Notes: a model not told the origin generated them from the sequence alone. 40,708 nucleotides of DNA from Nymphaea colorata (GCF_008831285.2 NW_022204788.1:1-40708), one strand, 5' to 3'. Numbered from the stretch's first letter, positions 1-12,531 are shown. Numbers and translations are program-made.

Positions 1-3000
1 CACCTATGTCAAGCCTTCCTTGTTGAAGTTTACCAAGTCGTTTAGAAGCTTCGGATTGGCTAGGTTTCGCACGGAAGCTGCCCACCAGTCTGTCTCCATC
101 TTAAGCGTTTTTTCATTCTTCATTTTTTACTTGGGATTTGGGTCAACCAGCAAGCAGAGGCCTTGGAGTGTAAGTTTGACCGCGATGGGGGATTGAGCAT
201 AGTCCTTAGTTCAGTTAAGCTATTCTTGTCCAATACCAATAGCGCATTTTCAGCAGCTTTTAGCTTAGGCAGAGCCAAGGCAAGCTCAACTTCGCATTCT
301 TGCTTGATCGAGTTGGCTTCGTTGACTGCCTACAAGACCACCCTTTCCTCTCCTGAGATTTGGCTCATGATGATGTCTGCTTCTTCCTTTTGGATCTTCA
401 CCAGCTCCATCTTGAGAGCTGTTTACTCAGCTGCTTTCTTGAGCTGAGGCTTCATCATTTATAGTGTTTTCTTCATCTTTTACACTGTCTCCTCTGTGCT
501 TACGATCTTCGAGTATCCGTTTTCGTACTTGTATATGAGTTGCTTGTTTTCTTTGCGTTTTTCAGCTAATAGCTGTTTAAATGAGATGATGAATTCGATA
601 TAGGAAGTGGGAGTTACGTAGAAATACCGATTTAGCTAAGCCTTTAGCCTTTCACTCCATACCTTGGAGCTCGAATGAAGATGCTAGAACAGCTAGATAT
701 AGGCTTACCTATATTTCAGCTCAGTTTTGGCAAGGAACTTGTTGGCGACAGAAATAAGCCCTTCCTTCGGCCACTCCTAAAACCAGTCGATAGTGGTGCA
801 GTTGACCAAACTCGGAAACATTCTGAGCCTCACTCTGAAAGCTTACCCAATCGGGCTAAAGCAGATGATCAATTTCAGCTGATCCCTGATGCGTTGGAGG
901 AAGAAATTGAATATCATCTACATCGAAACCTAGCTGCCTAGGTTCTCAGCGGCATCCTTACGCACTGCTTCGCATATCTCTATCTTTTATTATGAGGTGA
1001 AGATGTTAGGAACTGTTCCGACATTGAGAATGTTGTTGATATCTTCCAAAAACTGCTCATCTTTTATCTGCGTGTCTGAGAACAGGAAGGAAATGGTCTT
1101 GTTTTTTACTCCTATTTCCCTGAAAATCTTCTTTATGTCCTCCCTAAACTGGAAATAGTTATAATTTTTGGTGATTTACAGCGTCATGGGCGTGTAATCT
1201 GCAATGTAGGAGGCAAGTTGGGCAAAGGATTTCTTCCACTACCGCCAATCCCACAAGTAATGCGCTTGTCTTTGGCTGCCTGATGATTCTCAGGATGATG
1301 AGGATGTGCTTGAGTGCGTATTCGAACAAGACTAAGTCCATCGGTTTATCACTCACCAAGTTGTAATTGTTCAGAGCTGTCGAAACGGAAAGGTGGACTT
1401 TTTACAGATCTGCAATCTCTTCGTAGCTCCTCTCAGCTGCGCTCAAAATATCGCTAAAATACACTCCTTCAGTGTTCTTTCCCCAACGCTTTCCAATAGA
1501 ATTGATCATGCTTTCGACTATATGCTTTTCTCCTGGTAGCAGCCTGTCCATGAATATCCTTTTCGCCTCATGTCCCCAAAGCCTGCCGATGTTTTCAGAG
1601 TGAATCTTATGCTTATCTGCTCTGCAAATACCCATGACAAACTTCCAAAGGTCTCGAAGATTGAAGATATAATGCACTTTGGAAGGAGTCGGAAGCAGTT
1701 TCTTTAAGCATTAGTTGTAGAGCTCAATGCAGTACTTGAGGAGGGTGGGAATTTGCTTTTGCTATGAATGGCCTTGGAAGGAAATCATCAAGATAATGGT
1801 GAAGATCCTTGTGAGGGTGTCCTCGTCGAAGTTAGTGACAGATATGACGTTGAGATGCCTTAGGAAGCGAGGAGTGATATCGTTGTTAATTGCAGCCATG
1901 CTGTAGAGGTAGGAGATATCGATGGTATGCTTGAAGATCTTCTCTTTCTCCTTGAAATCGTAAAACCCTTGCTGGTCGATAAGCTGTCTAAGGAACTCAA
2001 TGGGCGGCTGTGCTCCATACTTCTACTTCACTGGCATGTTGAGATCGTCAACGAAGATAATCACTTTGGGAATGCCTTTGGGACCTATAACATGCTTGCT
2101 ACCACGCTTGTCCAGTTTTCCCTATATCTGCTCCTGGACTTGGGTGCATGTGGTCCTCGAGCTGAACACAATTTCCAAGAAAGCATAATGTTTGTGGTCG
2201 ACTTTCAAAGAGTAAAAGTCCTTCACGAGAGTGGTTTTTCCTGTTCCTGTGGGTCCCACCAAGATCGTTGGGATGTTTTCCTTGATTCCGAATTCCAAAA
2301 AGTGGTTATACCTTACGATGTCCCCAGTCTTGACGATGATTTCGTGAATTTGGACAGATTTTGGGTAATTTTCTTCAATCAAGTCCACCCATCTCATCCA
2401 TTCGTAGCTTAGCTTATCCTCGTGAATCTTAAACACATAATCAAAGAGAGTGAGTTTTTAAGGGAAAGACACATTTTTCTTCTTTTTAGTCGATGTTATG
2501 TCGCCAATAATCAGCTTTTTGAATGTTTGGTCGAAGGTTTTTCGAGAAGCTGTATCAACTGACAGCCCAAACGACCACACAACTGAGTATATAAACATGC
2601 CAGAAACCAACGTTACTTTGAATTTTTACTCAAAGACTGCATATTATTCTGGGAAATTTTACTTATATCGCTTTAGAACTGCCAGTTAGTTATCAAGTAA
2701 CTTGAAGAAAGTTGTTAGGAGACTAAAGATTGAGACGAAACATATGGTCTTGAAGGTTTGAAACAGCTGTAAAGTTAGTCGATTATTAGGAAGTTTTATT
2801 GCAAGATCTTTACGATATCTTCTGGGATCCATTCGTTCCTTTTAAGCCATGAATCTATGATGATCTGATGACCGACTGAGGCCGGCTATAGATAGATCAT
2901 TCCGCATCGACTGACTGTGGCGGGTGAAGCAGCAAGCAAGTCCATCGGCTCAAATATCAAACTCATGGTCTTGCTCATAGATATGATTTACCCTGAATTA

Positions 3001-6000
3001 AGGCAAAGCTTTTTATTGTCGTCGAGAACTGTGTTCATGTTTTCTATCCAAACAGCATCAACAGGACCATCCAAGAGCAGCCATTTCCTTGAAGGAGTTG
3101 TGGTGGTGGCATAATGTCTAAACTTGACAGCAAGCACTCCGTCGAACCATTCATGCGAGACTTCATCGAAATACCCGTAAAGCTGTTTCTGAGTGATGGA
3201 TTTTGGATTGATTCTGCATATCTCCACTTAGTTTTCGTTCATTTTTTCCTTGCACTTCGTGATTGATTTGGCTAAGACGTCAATAGCTGTGGATTTGCCT
3301 GAAAATGGGTAGCCGACTATCATCAAGCCATGCCTTACGAGGATCATATCGTATATCTGAATTATCTTCTCCAAAATGTATTGATTCAAGGTGAGGTTTA
3401 AGGCTTTGTATTCATTGGTTATTTACTCGATGAGGTCATTATAGTTGATCTAAGGCGATTTTATGTTAGGAAACAAGTCACTGGTGATGCCGGCAAAGAG
3501 AGGAATATCAAAGGCTAAAAATTTAGCAACATTCACATCGTTAATTGCCTTAAGAATGAGAGAAGATTATTCCAAAGTTTGGTTCTTTCGCTTCAGGTTT
3601 CCAGCAGCTACCAGGACGCTCTTAACGGCTCTCATTCCGTAATCATAATGCTCCTGAGAGGACAGTTGCTATGAGCATAGCTTGTAAGTAGTCACTATCT
3701 TTCTTGCCAGTGAGCGCGCCTGTTCAAAGCCATAGGAATAGAGTGAAATTTCAGCAATCATCGCATAATCTGGGATCATCATTGCCACTGATCGGAATAA
3801 TGCCTTTAAGTTATCGGGAAGCTATGACCTTCCAGCGTATCCAGGGTTCATTGTGATGAAACAGTTGGCGTTTTCCATCAAGATAAGCTCCACATCTTCG
3901 AAGAACAACTTTTTCTGCTTCTTCGCCTTTGCTGCCTGAATGCAAAGAATTTGCTGAGCAACTACGCTCAAGACTTATAGGTTGATTCTGTTGAACTCGT
4001 CAAAACAGCTCCAAGCTCCTGAAGCTGCAAGGCCCTTGAAGAATTTGCCCATTGCTTTGTAGTCCAATCCATCGGAACAGTTGAAAACCACACACTGGCA
4101 AGCAAGAGCTTTGGCTAGATCCTTAACAGTTTCAGTCTTTCCAGTTCCAGCTGGGCCTTACGGGGCGCCTCCATAGTTCAAGAAGATGGCAGAGCATAGA
4201 GTTCGATAGCATCTATCGGTCAAAGGAGTAATGACCAGCCTTGAAGTGTTTCCCAAGTATTCATAATTAAAAGAAACGGTAGCGTTGAGAATCTTAACCT
4301 ATGTTATGTTTTATCTGACTTCCGTGTTATAGACATAGTAATATCGAAGCTGAGACTACCACGCGAAGTCTGAAATAGAGCTTATCTTTAGATGTTAGAG
4401 GTTTTTGGTGACGTCGAGATTGTGCACTGACAATACGATCAAGGATTCAAGAGTAAGAATGTGGATTGGTTTTAGCTCGCTGGATTTAATCAGCTAAACA
4501 ATCTACTTGAGTTGTCTTTGGGTAGTTTCCACGCATTCCTTGAGCTCGCTTTCCATGATGCTTTGCTCTATCTTATTGGTCCAGTTCGTCATCTCGACTG
4601 TTAGAATGCTCATTGCACATCTATTGAGCAGGCATTACTTTCGTGGGTATTTAGAATAGTCACCGACTGAGTCCTTTATTTCTCGTTGGACGCCATTCTT
4701 CATCTGCTCTTCTACTTAAATGAGCCATTAGTCGACGTTTCCTCTCGCCAGAGCTGTATTAATCTTATGGCCAAAGACCACGTATTCGTCCTATGAAGAA
4801 TACATCCCGCAAATTAAACGATTATCTTCGAATTGTAGTCTCGCAATACCCTCAAAGCACTTCTTCAAGTGAGGCTGAACTCGAGTGGGATCTTTTGTTT
4901 CACTTAAAATCTAAAGCAGTTCCTAATTCGACAAAAAGAAGAATCTTGGGAAGCTCATCCGCTTTGACTCTAGATATGAGTTTAATCCTTTTTGAACGAT
5001 CTACAGATTAGCATGGCAAGTCTTTAGGTTAGGGACTATCTTTTTGTTCTGAGCTATTTACTTGACTAGGGAAAGCCGGGTAAAGGTGGCTGTGATGTCT
5101 TTCCACATATCATCAACAACTCTAAACTTAGATCCCTACACAGAGAGGTGCTTGAGGATGTCAGGAGAAGTCATCACAGGTTATAAGTACATCCACACGC
5201 TTTGCACTTTATTGCGTATTACAGCATTTCATTCGTATAGAAGAGCCATGCTTCAAGCTCCTCTATTTCTTTTTCGAATGTTTTAGCATAAACCGACCCT
5301 TTCATGGTGAGAACTTTGAGCGAATGATCGTCAACCAATGCCTGCACTTCCTAGATGCTCGATCCCGTGAGGATGTTGATGAAAGATTCCTTGTATTTCT
5401 TCATTTAGAAACGAGTGTTTTACCACTATTTGTTGATCTTCTGGATGGTGGTTTCGATCATATACTCCTTTGTCGCAGTCTAGCTGATGACTTACAGCTA
5501 TTAGATGTGGTCAGCTGCACCAAGACCAACTACCTTGTTCAGGAAAAGGTTGGAAGATGTGGAAAGAGGGTCGCCTTAGTAATGGATTGCTCTGGAGATT
5601 TGCATGAAATGCCTTGGCTTTAGGCCTGGATTGGAAAATACAGCAATTACTGGAATGTATTTTTGGAATTTTTTTATATCGTCCCCCAAATCCTAAGCAA
5701 TTTTAATGGTAAGAGGAGCTAGTTTTCTTATTGTTTGGTTATTACTCAGTCCGATGATGTTTTTATACATTAGCTTGGTTTGAGTATTGATAAAGTCAGA
5801 GTCCTGCTTGAAGATGCTTTATCTCGTCCACGAAACATTCATGGTTGTGTAGTTTTTGACTAAATTCCACAGCTATTCGAAAGGCTTCAGGTTTTTGTCC
5901 CATTCTATAAGCTTTTGACCATCAGTTTCATCAATAGATAGGAGGCTTTACCGTCTATTCAAGTCCTTCAGCTCGGCTTTGAACTACGTGATTTTATTCC

Positions 6001-9000
6001 TGCAAGTAAGCAGTAATTCTATGGCTGCATCTTTCATGATCACGCTTCCATACTATTTTAAGCTCTATATTTCTCTGATCAGCTTGTGCAGCTTATCGTT
6101 GAAGTATCTGCTGTCATCTTTGGCTTGCTGTTCTAATTTCTTTCGATATTCGAATATTTTGTTGTCCGCAATGTCCAGCTTGATGTATATTTCCTTCAAG
6201 AACTCAGATGTTTCGAAGATGGCTTGGAGGTCCTAGTCGCTCATGGGATAGAAAGTGCTGTAGAGGGTGATGCTGATCCACTTGACGAGATCAGCTTCCT
6301 TATCCTGCAGTCTTTTGATGCCAGTTCTGCGATAGTTGTCGACGTTTGTCTCTATCTACACCAGCTTATCGCAAGTGTATGCCGCACTGGTTGCCATGGC
6401 TATCATCTTGGACAGCTAACTGTGGATCTCGTCGTTCCTCTTCATGACTAGGTCGTAAACTGACTTCTAAAGCCGAGCTATGATGTCGTCGATGCACTTC
6501 AGCAAGTATCGTTTTAGCTCGCTAGAGTCCACGTAAATCATGTTCATCCTTATGAAGCAGGGAACTTCCTCTTTCACCTAAACGTATAATTCTCTGTATT
6601 TAGCAAAGGTAAGCGAGTATTCTCGGCGATCGTGGTTGCCTTTGAATATCCATTCCTCAATCACTTTCATTTCGTTTAGCAAAAAGGTATACTTGTTGAA
6701 TATCTAAAGTGATTTCTTCGTGTTGTTGATGTTGAGCCTGGCTATCCTCTTCACCTATCGCCTTATCCTTTGGTAGTCGTCATCGTATTGCTCAGGGACG
6801 CCCATTTGGTAGAGTTTCTTTGTGGTCGTTATGAGGTTCTAAGGTCTCGGAATCTCAGTGCTGAATTTAAGGATCATATCAACAATATCAACTAGTTTTG
6901 TCTCGATATCATCTAAGCTGTAGATAAAGTAGATTTCATCCTTACGATGGCTGAGCCTGACGCTCAGGAAGCAATCTTCATAGTAATTTTAGTCTTTTCC
7001 AGGAAGACAACCGTATCAGGCGGATTGATTTCTTGCTTATCGTACTTGGAAATGAATGAAAAGTAAGCTTCCATTTCCCTAATCATGAGGTTTCTGATCT
7101 GGATATGCAACTGGGTGGCGGTCGATTCGAAGAAGATGTTGCTCTTTGTCTGGTTGCGGTTGAGTTCGGTTATCTGCTGCTTGTAGATGCTGGAAAGGAA
7201 GGGAATCCACTCGTTTATTATGCTCTATTTGAACTTTTTTATGTTAGACTTTTGCCTGTCCCAAAACTAGTCAATCACCATGTAGTCGTCGAGTTTATTG
7301 GGAAGACTCAGGAAGCTGTTGAATTCGTACTTATCGAGCCAAGCTGCTTGTATCTTCAATGTGTTTTCAGTATTTTTCAATAGTCTTTCCTACAGTTGAG
7401 GTTGCTCTTCTTGTAAAGCGAGTTTTGGTCGAATTATTGATACTTTGGTCTGATTTAGCCATAGAAAGAAGGCGCTCTGTGCCTGAGGAAGATGTTCAGC
7501 CGATCCATTTCCACTTCTTCCAGCAGGATATAGTCAATGATGGATTTTTTGATGGCTTCGATGTATCCCTGCTTGACCTATTCGATGTTATCCGTAATGA
7601 TTTCCTTGAAATCGTACTTAGAGTTTGCCTAGTTTGCTTAAAATTTGGAGTTTATCTGCGAAAGGATGCTGGTGAGGGCTTCCAGTGAGAGCTCATAGAT
7701 ATTTTTATCGTCGATCATGTTGAAGAGCTTCAGATACCGCTTATAGTTTTCCTCCTTGGTGGTGATGATGTCTTTTTATGAAGTGGTAAGCTAAAATTTC
7801 ATCTTCAGCTTGTACTCTTCTCCATCTGTGAGGATTATCACTTTGCTCCTCTGCTTTCGCTTCCCCAGAGTGTCCTTATTGGCCACCATATACTTTATCC
7901 CCTCCTTTGTGATGTAAAGACTTTGGGATTTGGGAGACAGGTTGCTGCCCACCCTTGCTGCCACGAGGGGATTTTGACGTTGGGTGGCTATGGGACAGGC
8001 TAGAGTTCTGGCGAAGACGTCGATGATAGGCAGGCTCCTCTGGATGCTGTCCTTGGGAAACTGGAACTTGGTTTCCATGAGAGTTTTCAGGTTGTTGGTG
8101 AGCTTGGCAAAATCTTGGTTTTCTTGAGGGGATCCGAGCCGGCCCCCATCATCTCCCAGCCGATCATTTCGCTGTTGCCCCCCTCCTTGTCCGGCTTGTT
8201 GAAGGAGTTTATGCGGGTGGTCCTTCCGAAGTCCCTGTTGCTGTCAGCTGCAGGCTCGCTGCTCTAAATGCGAGCCAGTCGCGTCAGGCTGTTGCCTTTT
8301 CTCAGCGATCTTTGCGATGTTTGCTATGCTCTTTCCCGCGAAAGCTGTCTGTCCTGAGAAGGCGGCCGCTCCTCTGCTGGCTGGATTGTTTATTTCTTCT
8401 CCAGAAGATTCTTTTTCGAGCTAATCACCCGCGTGTTTCCTTATATCTTGGGCAGGAAGCCCTCCTTGGCGAGGGCCAGCTTGGATACTCCGATCTTCTT
8501 CTCCTCTTTCTCGATGTGAAAGCGAAGTGAAGTCTGCTTGAGTTTTTCCTTGAGCGTGGGGACAGTGGGGAGGACATACTCGAACCATATCTAATTTTTA
8601 TTCTTCATCAGGACGCCCATGACGTCAAGGTCGATTTTTGCCTCTGCTACTTGCGGCGACTGCAGGACCTAAATACAATTGCTCATACTTCTTCCACGCT
8701 GTTGATGACGCCCTCTATCACGCTTTTGGCGTCCTACTAGTTGTAAGCTTCATCGAGGTGCTTGAGGATGGCCTGCAGGTTGATCTTCACTAGCGGTTTG
8801 AGGACGAAGGAGGGGAATTTGCAGGTGAGGAAATTCTCCTTGAGATACTTCTAGTTGATGAAGAGAAAGGGGATCTTTTTTCCGCTCTTCTCCTCGATCT
8901 TGTAACCGTAGTTGCCGACCTTGCCGAACACGATGTGGCGCTCGGACTCGAAGATAAAGTAGGCCCACTTCACGAACTCACCCCAAATGCATCCGATACC

Positions 9001-9057
9001 TCCAGCTTACCCGCTTTGCTTGGCGAACAATTTGTCAAGATTAAACTAGCTGAGCAT
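1..9057 (-). CDS. Axonemal inner-arm dynein heavy chain, 3' end cut by window edge
   Basis: Motor subunit of a ciliary inner dynein arm, walking on microtubules by AAA+ ATP hydrolysis. ATG is at 9057; about 2,990 codons lie in the window. Seen in order on the minus strand: an N-terminal tail; AAA1 with P-loop GPAGTGKT (4134-4157, about residue 1630), FNCSDGLDY and FDEFNRI; AAA2 with GYPFSGKS (3291-3314); AAA3 with GPTGTGKT (about 2230-2255), VDDLNMP and [11 protein letters not shown]4 with GIGGSGR (about 1222-1250), [16 protein letters not shown] and [12 protein letters not shown]; coiled-coil stalk (about 600-200); and the NPPS motif entering the microtubule-binding domain near 190. AAA1 and the linker ([19 protein letters not shown]) most resemble the single-headed DNAH3/7/12 group, from family knowledge. 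TAA/TAG are read as Gln throughout. Frame repairs are needed near 8128, 1248, 1235 and 188 (single lost bases), plus one 20-nt intron and one uncertain gap at 2767-2813. Confidence 0.95.
2767..2813 (-). other. Possible 47-nt intron in dynein heavy chain (or a one-base lesion)
   Basis: The frame changes here between the AAA2 and AAA3 modules. The stretch starts GTAAAG and ends CTAACTTTACAG, a classical donor, branch sequence and acceptor, and removing it joins WIPEDI to [10 protein letters not shown] in frame. A single lost base in coding DNA would fix the frame equally well and keep about 15 more residues. It does not fit the 20-nt pattern of the other introns. Confidence 0.45.
8669..8688 (-). 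other. 20-nt intron in dynein heavy chain
   Basis: GTATGAGCAATTGTATTTAG. It contains the in-frame TGA that would stop the protein after about 123 residues; removal joins SVEE to VLQSPQ in frame. A is at position 15. A 29-nt alternative ending at 8660 also keeps frame but does not fit the window-wide pattern. Confidence 0.8.
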
Positions 9058-9236
9058 ATGAATTAAATAATAGGTAACTTATACCCAAAAATATGTTCGA
9101 ATTTCCACCATCCGCAAGACGACCAACTTATACTGTATTCATTTAATTTCCACCATGCTTACTCTTACCACACAAGTGAGATGATCAATGAATCGTTTAT
9201 GCAGTTGAATGAATGTATTGAAGATATAATTATATA

Positions 9237-9937
9237 ATGCCGATCACCCTGTATTGGACTCTCATCAGCCAGCCGTCGCGAGCCGTCAAGTGCCTGCTCT
9301 AAATTGGCAAAATCGAGCATTCTCTAGAGGAAATCGACCTTATGGGCAACCAGACAAGATCCAAACAGTATCTGCAGATCAATCCGCTCGGACAAATCCC
9401 TTTCCTCACCGACGGCAACTTCAAACTGGCTTAAAGCAGCGCCATTCTCGTCTATCTCTGCTAGAAGTTCCCGCAATTAAAGCCATACTACGGGTAGACC
9501 AGAGAGCAAAGAGGCCTGGTGAACCAATTTTTATCAACCTACCAATCCATCTACCGGCCTGCAGTCTTCAAGATAATCTTCCTCAAGATTTACAAAGGAC
9601 TCAAGAGGAGGAGAGCCATCAAGAGGAGTGAGCTCCAAACAGCTCAGAAGTAGATGCTTGATGTTGTCCAGCAGGTCGAAAACCAGCTCAAGCACTCAAA
9701 GACATCATTTTTAGCTGGAAACAGGCCGACCATAGCCGACTTGCTTTACTTCTTCTAAACCACCAATTTTAGTTATACGAACTGAGCTTGGATCAATTTC
9801 CACTCATTAAGGCTTGGTACGATCGTATGCTGAAAATTGAAGAGGTGAGAGCGATAACTGAGCAGTGGCAAACAGTAGTTCCCGGGATGATTTCGATGTT
9901 CAAGAATCTACCAGTAGAGGAGAGCAGCAAGCTTTGA
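9237..9937 (+). CDS. Theta-like glutathione S-transferase 1
   Basis: Cytosolic glutathione transferase, conjugating glutathione to electrophiles. The N-terminal thioredoxin-like domain shows the theta-class start LYW...SQPSRAVKCLL, with Ser11 at the place of the catalytic serine, then NPLGQIPFLTDG and the glutathione-binding turn LAQSSAILVYLC (Gln from TAA). The helical C-terminal domain carries FLAGNRPTIADLLYF, the usual N-cap/hydrophobic staple region. Length about 233 residues, normal for the family. One base is missing near 9783, after SYTN; the downstream frame LSLDQFPLIKAWYDRM restores a family-like ending and stops at TGA 9935-9937. It shares a 179-bp spacer with the divergent dynein gene and lies 41 bp before a second, related copy. 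Confidence 0.9.
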
Positions 9938-9978
9938 TTCTATATGGCCATTATGCATTGGCTATTGATATATCATAA

Positions 9979-10690
9979 ATGAGTATCACCCTGTATTGGA
10001 ACGTGGGAAGCCAGCCGGCAAGATCCGTCAAGTGCCTTCTGAACATCGGCAAAATTGCGCATAAGGCATTGACGATGGACATGGCCAACAACCAGACGCG
10101 AAGCAAGGAGTATCTGCAGATGAACCCGCTTGGTCAAATCCCCTTCATCACCGATGGAGACTAAAGCTGGCGGAAAGCAACGCTATCCTCGTCTATCTAT
10201 GCGAAAAGTATCCCAAAGAGCTTGGAAAGTACTATGGACTGACTCTGTAGCAGAGAGGCATCGTCAACCAGCATTATCATGGTACCAGAACAGCTTCAGG
10301 CCCGCTCTCTTCAGGATCATTTTCCTCAAAAACTACGAGGAATCAAGAAGCAAAAGCCAGTCTATAGAGTGGATCTCTAGGCTGCAGAAAAGGAGATGCA
10401 CAGCGCTATGACTCAGCTCTAAGGCAATTTTAGCTCAGCAAGTTCAACTTCGTCGCTGGGGATCACCTAACCATTGCCGATTTGCAATACTTCTTCGAGA
10501 TCACCAACTACATCGTATACGAGAAGAGCTTCAGCCAGTACCAGCTGATCAGCAAGTGGTTCAGCAGGGTGCTGGAGGTGGAGGAAGTGAAGCAGATCCA
10601 TCAGGAGTGGCAAAAGTGGCTCCGTTCATCACCAGGCACTCAGCAGCCTCAAAATCGTAGAAAAAAGCAAACTATGATCATTTACGATGA
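9979..10690 (+). CDS. Theta-like glutathione S-transferase 2 (tandem copy)
   Basis: Paralogue of the preceding gene: SITLYWNVGSQPARSVKCLL, again with Ser at position 11, NPLGQIPFITDGD, LAESNAILVYLCEKYP and, in the C-terminal domain, FVAGDHLTIADLQYFFEIT. The reading frame is broken at about 10160, 10283, 10333, 10440 and 10620. Each break is repaired by one base, and the other copy shows the expected residues across it. This is more damage than in the first copy, so it is either a run of sequence errors or early decay. The C-terminus is uncertain: I place the stop at TGA 10688-10690, to match the length of copy 1. Confidence 0.8.
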
Positions 10691-10826
10691 GGATATGCAT
10701 AATCATTCAATCATGAACTCTCGCTCAGCAATTTTATCTCAGTAACGATTGAATCTCGCTCCTGAGTGTTCTTGGCCATCATATCAAAGCTCTTCCATTG
10801 AAAGGATGCTGAAACATCGGCTTTCA

Positions 10827-11536
10827 TCAATTGTAAACCATTTTCGACATATTTTTGCAAGTTCTACGTCTTTGAGCCTTTTGGACGCTGACAAAGCTGT
10901 TCATGGAGTAAACCTTTGTTTCCTTCTTGTTAAGTGCCTGTATGGACATGAACTCGAAGCATTCCGAAAAGCAAAGCACGCATTATTCTATCTTCTCTCT
11001 GCCAAAACAGTACTTTTGAAGCAGGATTCCCTTGCAGAGGATAGAAATGGCCTTCTTGATGTTGGCAGTTAGAGACAGTCTCAAACTGTCAGCTGAGGAA
11101 AGCGGAATCAGGAAGTTTATTTGTTCTTAGAAAATGGCTGAACCTATGGCGAAGACTGGGGACCTTTGCTGATATTTTTATTTTCCCTTCACTCTCTTCT
11201 GGTTTGGCTGACTGTTCTTCTGACTAATTGGATTCCTCCTTGATTTGGAAGCAATGATTCATTTAAGGCGTCGTTGCTTCCTTGGTGCAATTCATCGTAA
11301 AGTTGCCAGTTGGATCATCGTTTTGGTTGCTTTGCGTTTGTGAGAGAGAGTGGATGGTCTGTTTGAATGTTTCCAGCATGGTCTTCTTCCCTTCTGATAG
11401 CCTGCAGCTGTCCACTCCTTCGGATTGTTGGTTGAGCGGACTGGATGATGGAGATGATGGCTGCATCGTGCGAAACGGATGCCGGCTGGATGTGGTAGCT
11501 ATCGGTGAAGCTGTTCCTCGCTTTCTCTTCTTCCAT
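10827..11536 (-). CDS. Unrecognised protein
   Basis: I do not recognise this protein. The N-terminal half is polar and low-complexity (Ser, Gln, Glu, Lys; MQPSSPSSSPLNQQSEG at 11466 onward), probably disordered. The C-terminal half is more ordered and ends KMVYN before TGA at 10827-10829. It includes a cysteine-bearing stretch CVLCFSECFEF that might form a small metal site, though no known pattern fits. ATG may be at 11536 (MEEEKARNSF) or 11466; one base is missing between them if the first is right, and another in a C run near 11158. It is followed tail-to-tail by GST2 and lies 97 bp downstream of the EMC2 stop on the same strand. Confidence 0.55.
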
Positions 11537-11633
11537 TGCTAAAACAATACTATACTATCCGTCAATATAACTGTGTAAGATAATTATGCTGATGTATTGA
11601 TGATATGGATGCTAAAACAATTGCAGGACACAA

Positions 11634-12531
11634 TCAGAAGGCGAGGTGAATCTTGAGGCTGGGATTCTTCTGGCTGTACAACTTGTGGATGCTCTCGCTA
11701 ACTTTCTACATATAAAATCGTCTACCTCCATCAGTTCCTTTTCGTGGTCCTCGAGGTTGTCCTTCAGGGCAGCGAGAGACCGATAGAGGCCCCACAGCGC
11801 GCGAGGATTGGCTGGGTTTCTGCTGGCCACGTAGGAGTAATATTTGACTGCAGTCGCGAGGTTGGCTTTTCCTCCGTCGGTGTAGTAGAGCTCGGCCAGC
11901 CTGATGAAGTAGTAGTCGTTTTCTGGACTGAGGATGATGACTTCCTCGTAGCAGAAGAGCGCACGCAGGTATTGGGATTTCTCAGTGTAGAGGTCGCCCA
12001 GCTCCATCCAAGCCTCCACGTCGTTGGGATTGTCCTCGAGATATTTGTTGAGACTGGCAACGTAGTCGTCCCAGTCGTACACGACCTGCCTAGGGAGGAA
12101 AAACCTTGTGAGCAGTGAGGGACTGCTTTTTGGAGTCGTAGTTGGTCCTGTCTTCGACGATGACCTCTCCGAAGTGGTCGCTGACTGGCTCTGCGCTGGA
12201 GTTGAAGTCCATGAGCGCGCTGAGTTTGCGGATGTAGGGGACGTCGCCGAGCGCCTAGCGGAACTTCAAGAGGTAGCCTTTCAGCTTGCTGCCGATGCTC
12301 AGCTACATTCCGGACAGGATCAAGTCGTTAGCTTGGTGAAAACCTGCATCAGCGATGGGTTACGTTGGTTGGAGGATGATCCATTTTTCAACAAGGTGAA
12401 CGCATTTTAAAACACACTTTCAGGGAGGTCGTATTTGCCTACGCGAATGAGTTTCAAGATTCTTCCCTTTCCTTTTTGGAGGGTGCGTTTTTGGCGAGCA
12501 GTTCGTGGAGCCTCTGCTGGTTCGTGAGCAT
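11634..12531 (-). CDS. EMC2: ER membrane complex subunit 2 (TPR protein)
   Basis: EMC2 (TTC35) is the cytosolic TPR scaffold of the ER membrane complex, which inserts tail-anchored and multispanning proteins. Spliced length is about 279 residues (human about 297). The signature tetratricopeptides are clear: SLNKYLEDNPNDVEAWMELG, DLYTEKSQYLRALFCYEEVI and NPANPRALWGLYRSLAALK, matching the family's LN-YLE...AW-ELA-LY and RALFGLY blocks. Three introns (20, 19 and 20 nt) interrupt it; the last joins HEKELME to KVSESIHKLYSQKNP and gives the TGA at 11634-11636. ATG at 12531 reads MLTN; one base is missing near 12464. It shares an 80-bp bidirectional promoter with the RecQ4 gene. Confidence 0.88.
11706..11725 (-). 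other. EMC2: 20-nt intron in EMC2
   Basis: GTAGACGATTTTATATGTAG, A at position 15. Removal joins GAG directly to AAA GTT AGC and replaces a nonsense tail with a short natural C-terminus ending in TGA. Confidence 0.85.
12086..12104 (-). other. EMC2: 19-nt intron in EMC2
   Basis: GTTTTTCCTCCCTAGGCAG lies between a complete AAG codon and GTC GTG TAC GAC, both in the conserved frame. The A is again six bases from the 3' end. It is the only one not starting GTA and the only one of 19 nt; the T5 run could have lost a base. Confidence 0.75.
12344..12363 (-). other. EMC2: 20-nt intron in EMC2
   Basis: GTAACCCATCGCTGATGCAG, A at position 15. Removal joins SSNQ to FHQANDLILSGMQLS and avoids an in-frame TGA shortly downstream. 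Confidence 0.8.

Noticed and set aside
8660-8688. 29-nt version of the dynein intron
   Set aside because: Also in frame, but the 20-nt version matches length, GTA start and A15 of the other introns and keeps three more residues.
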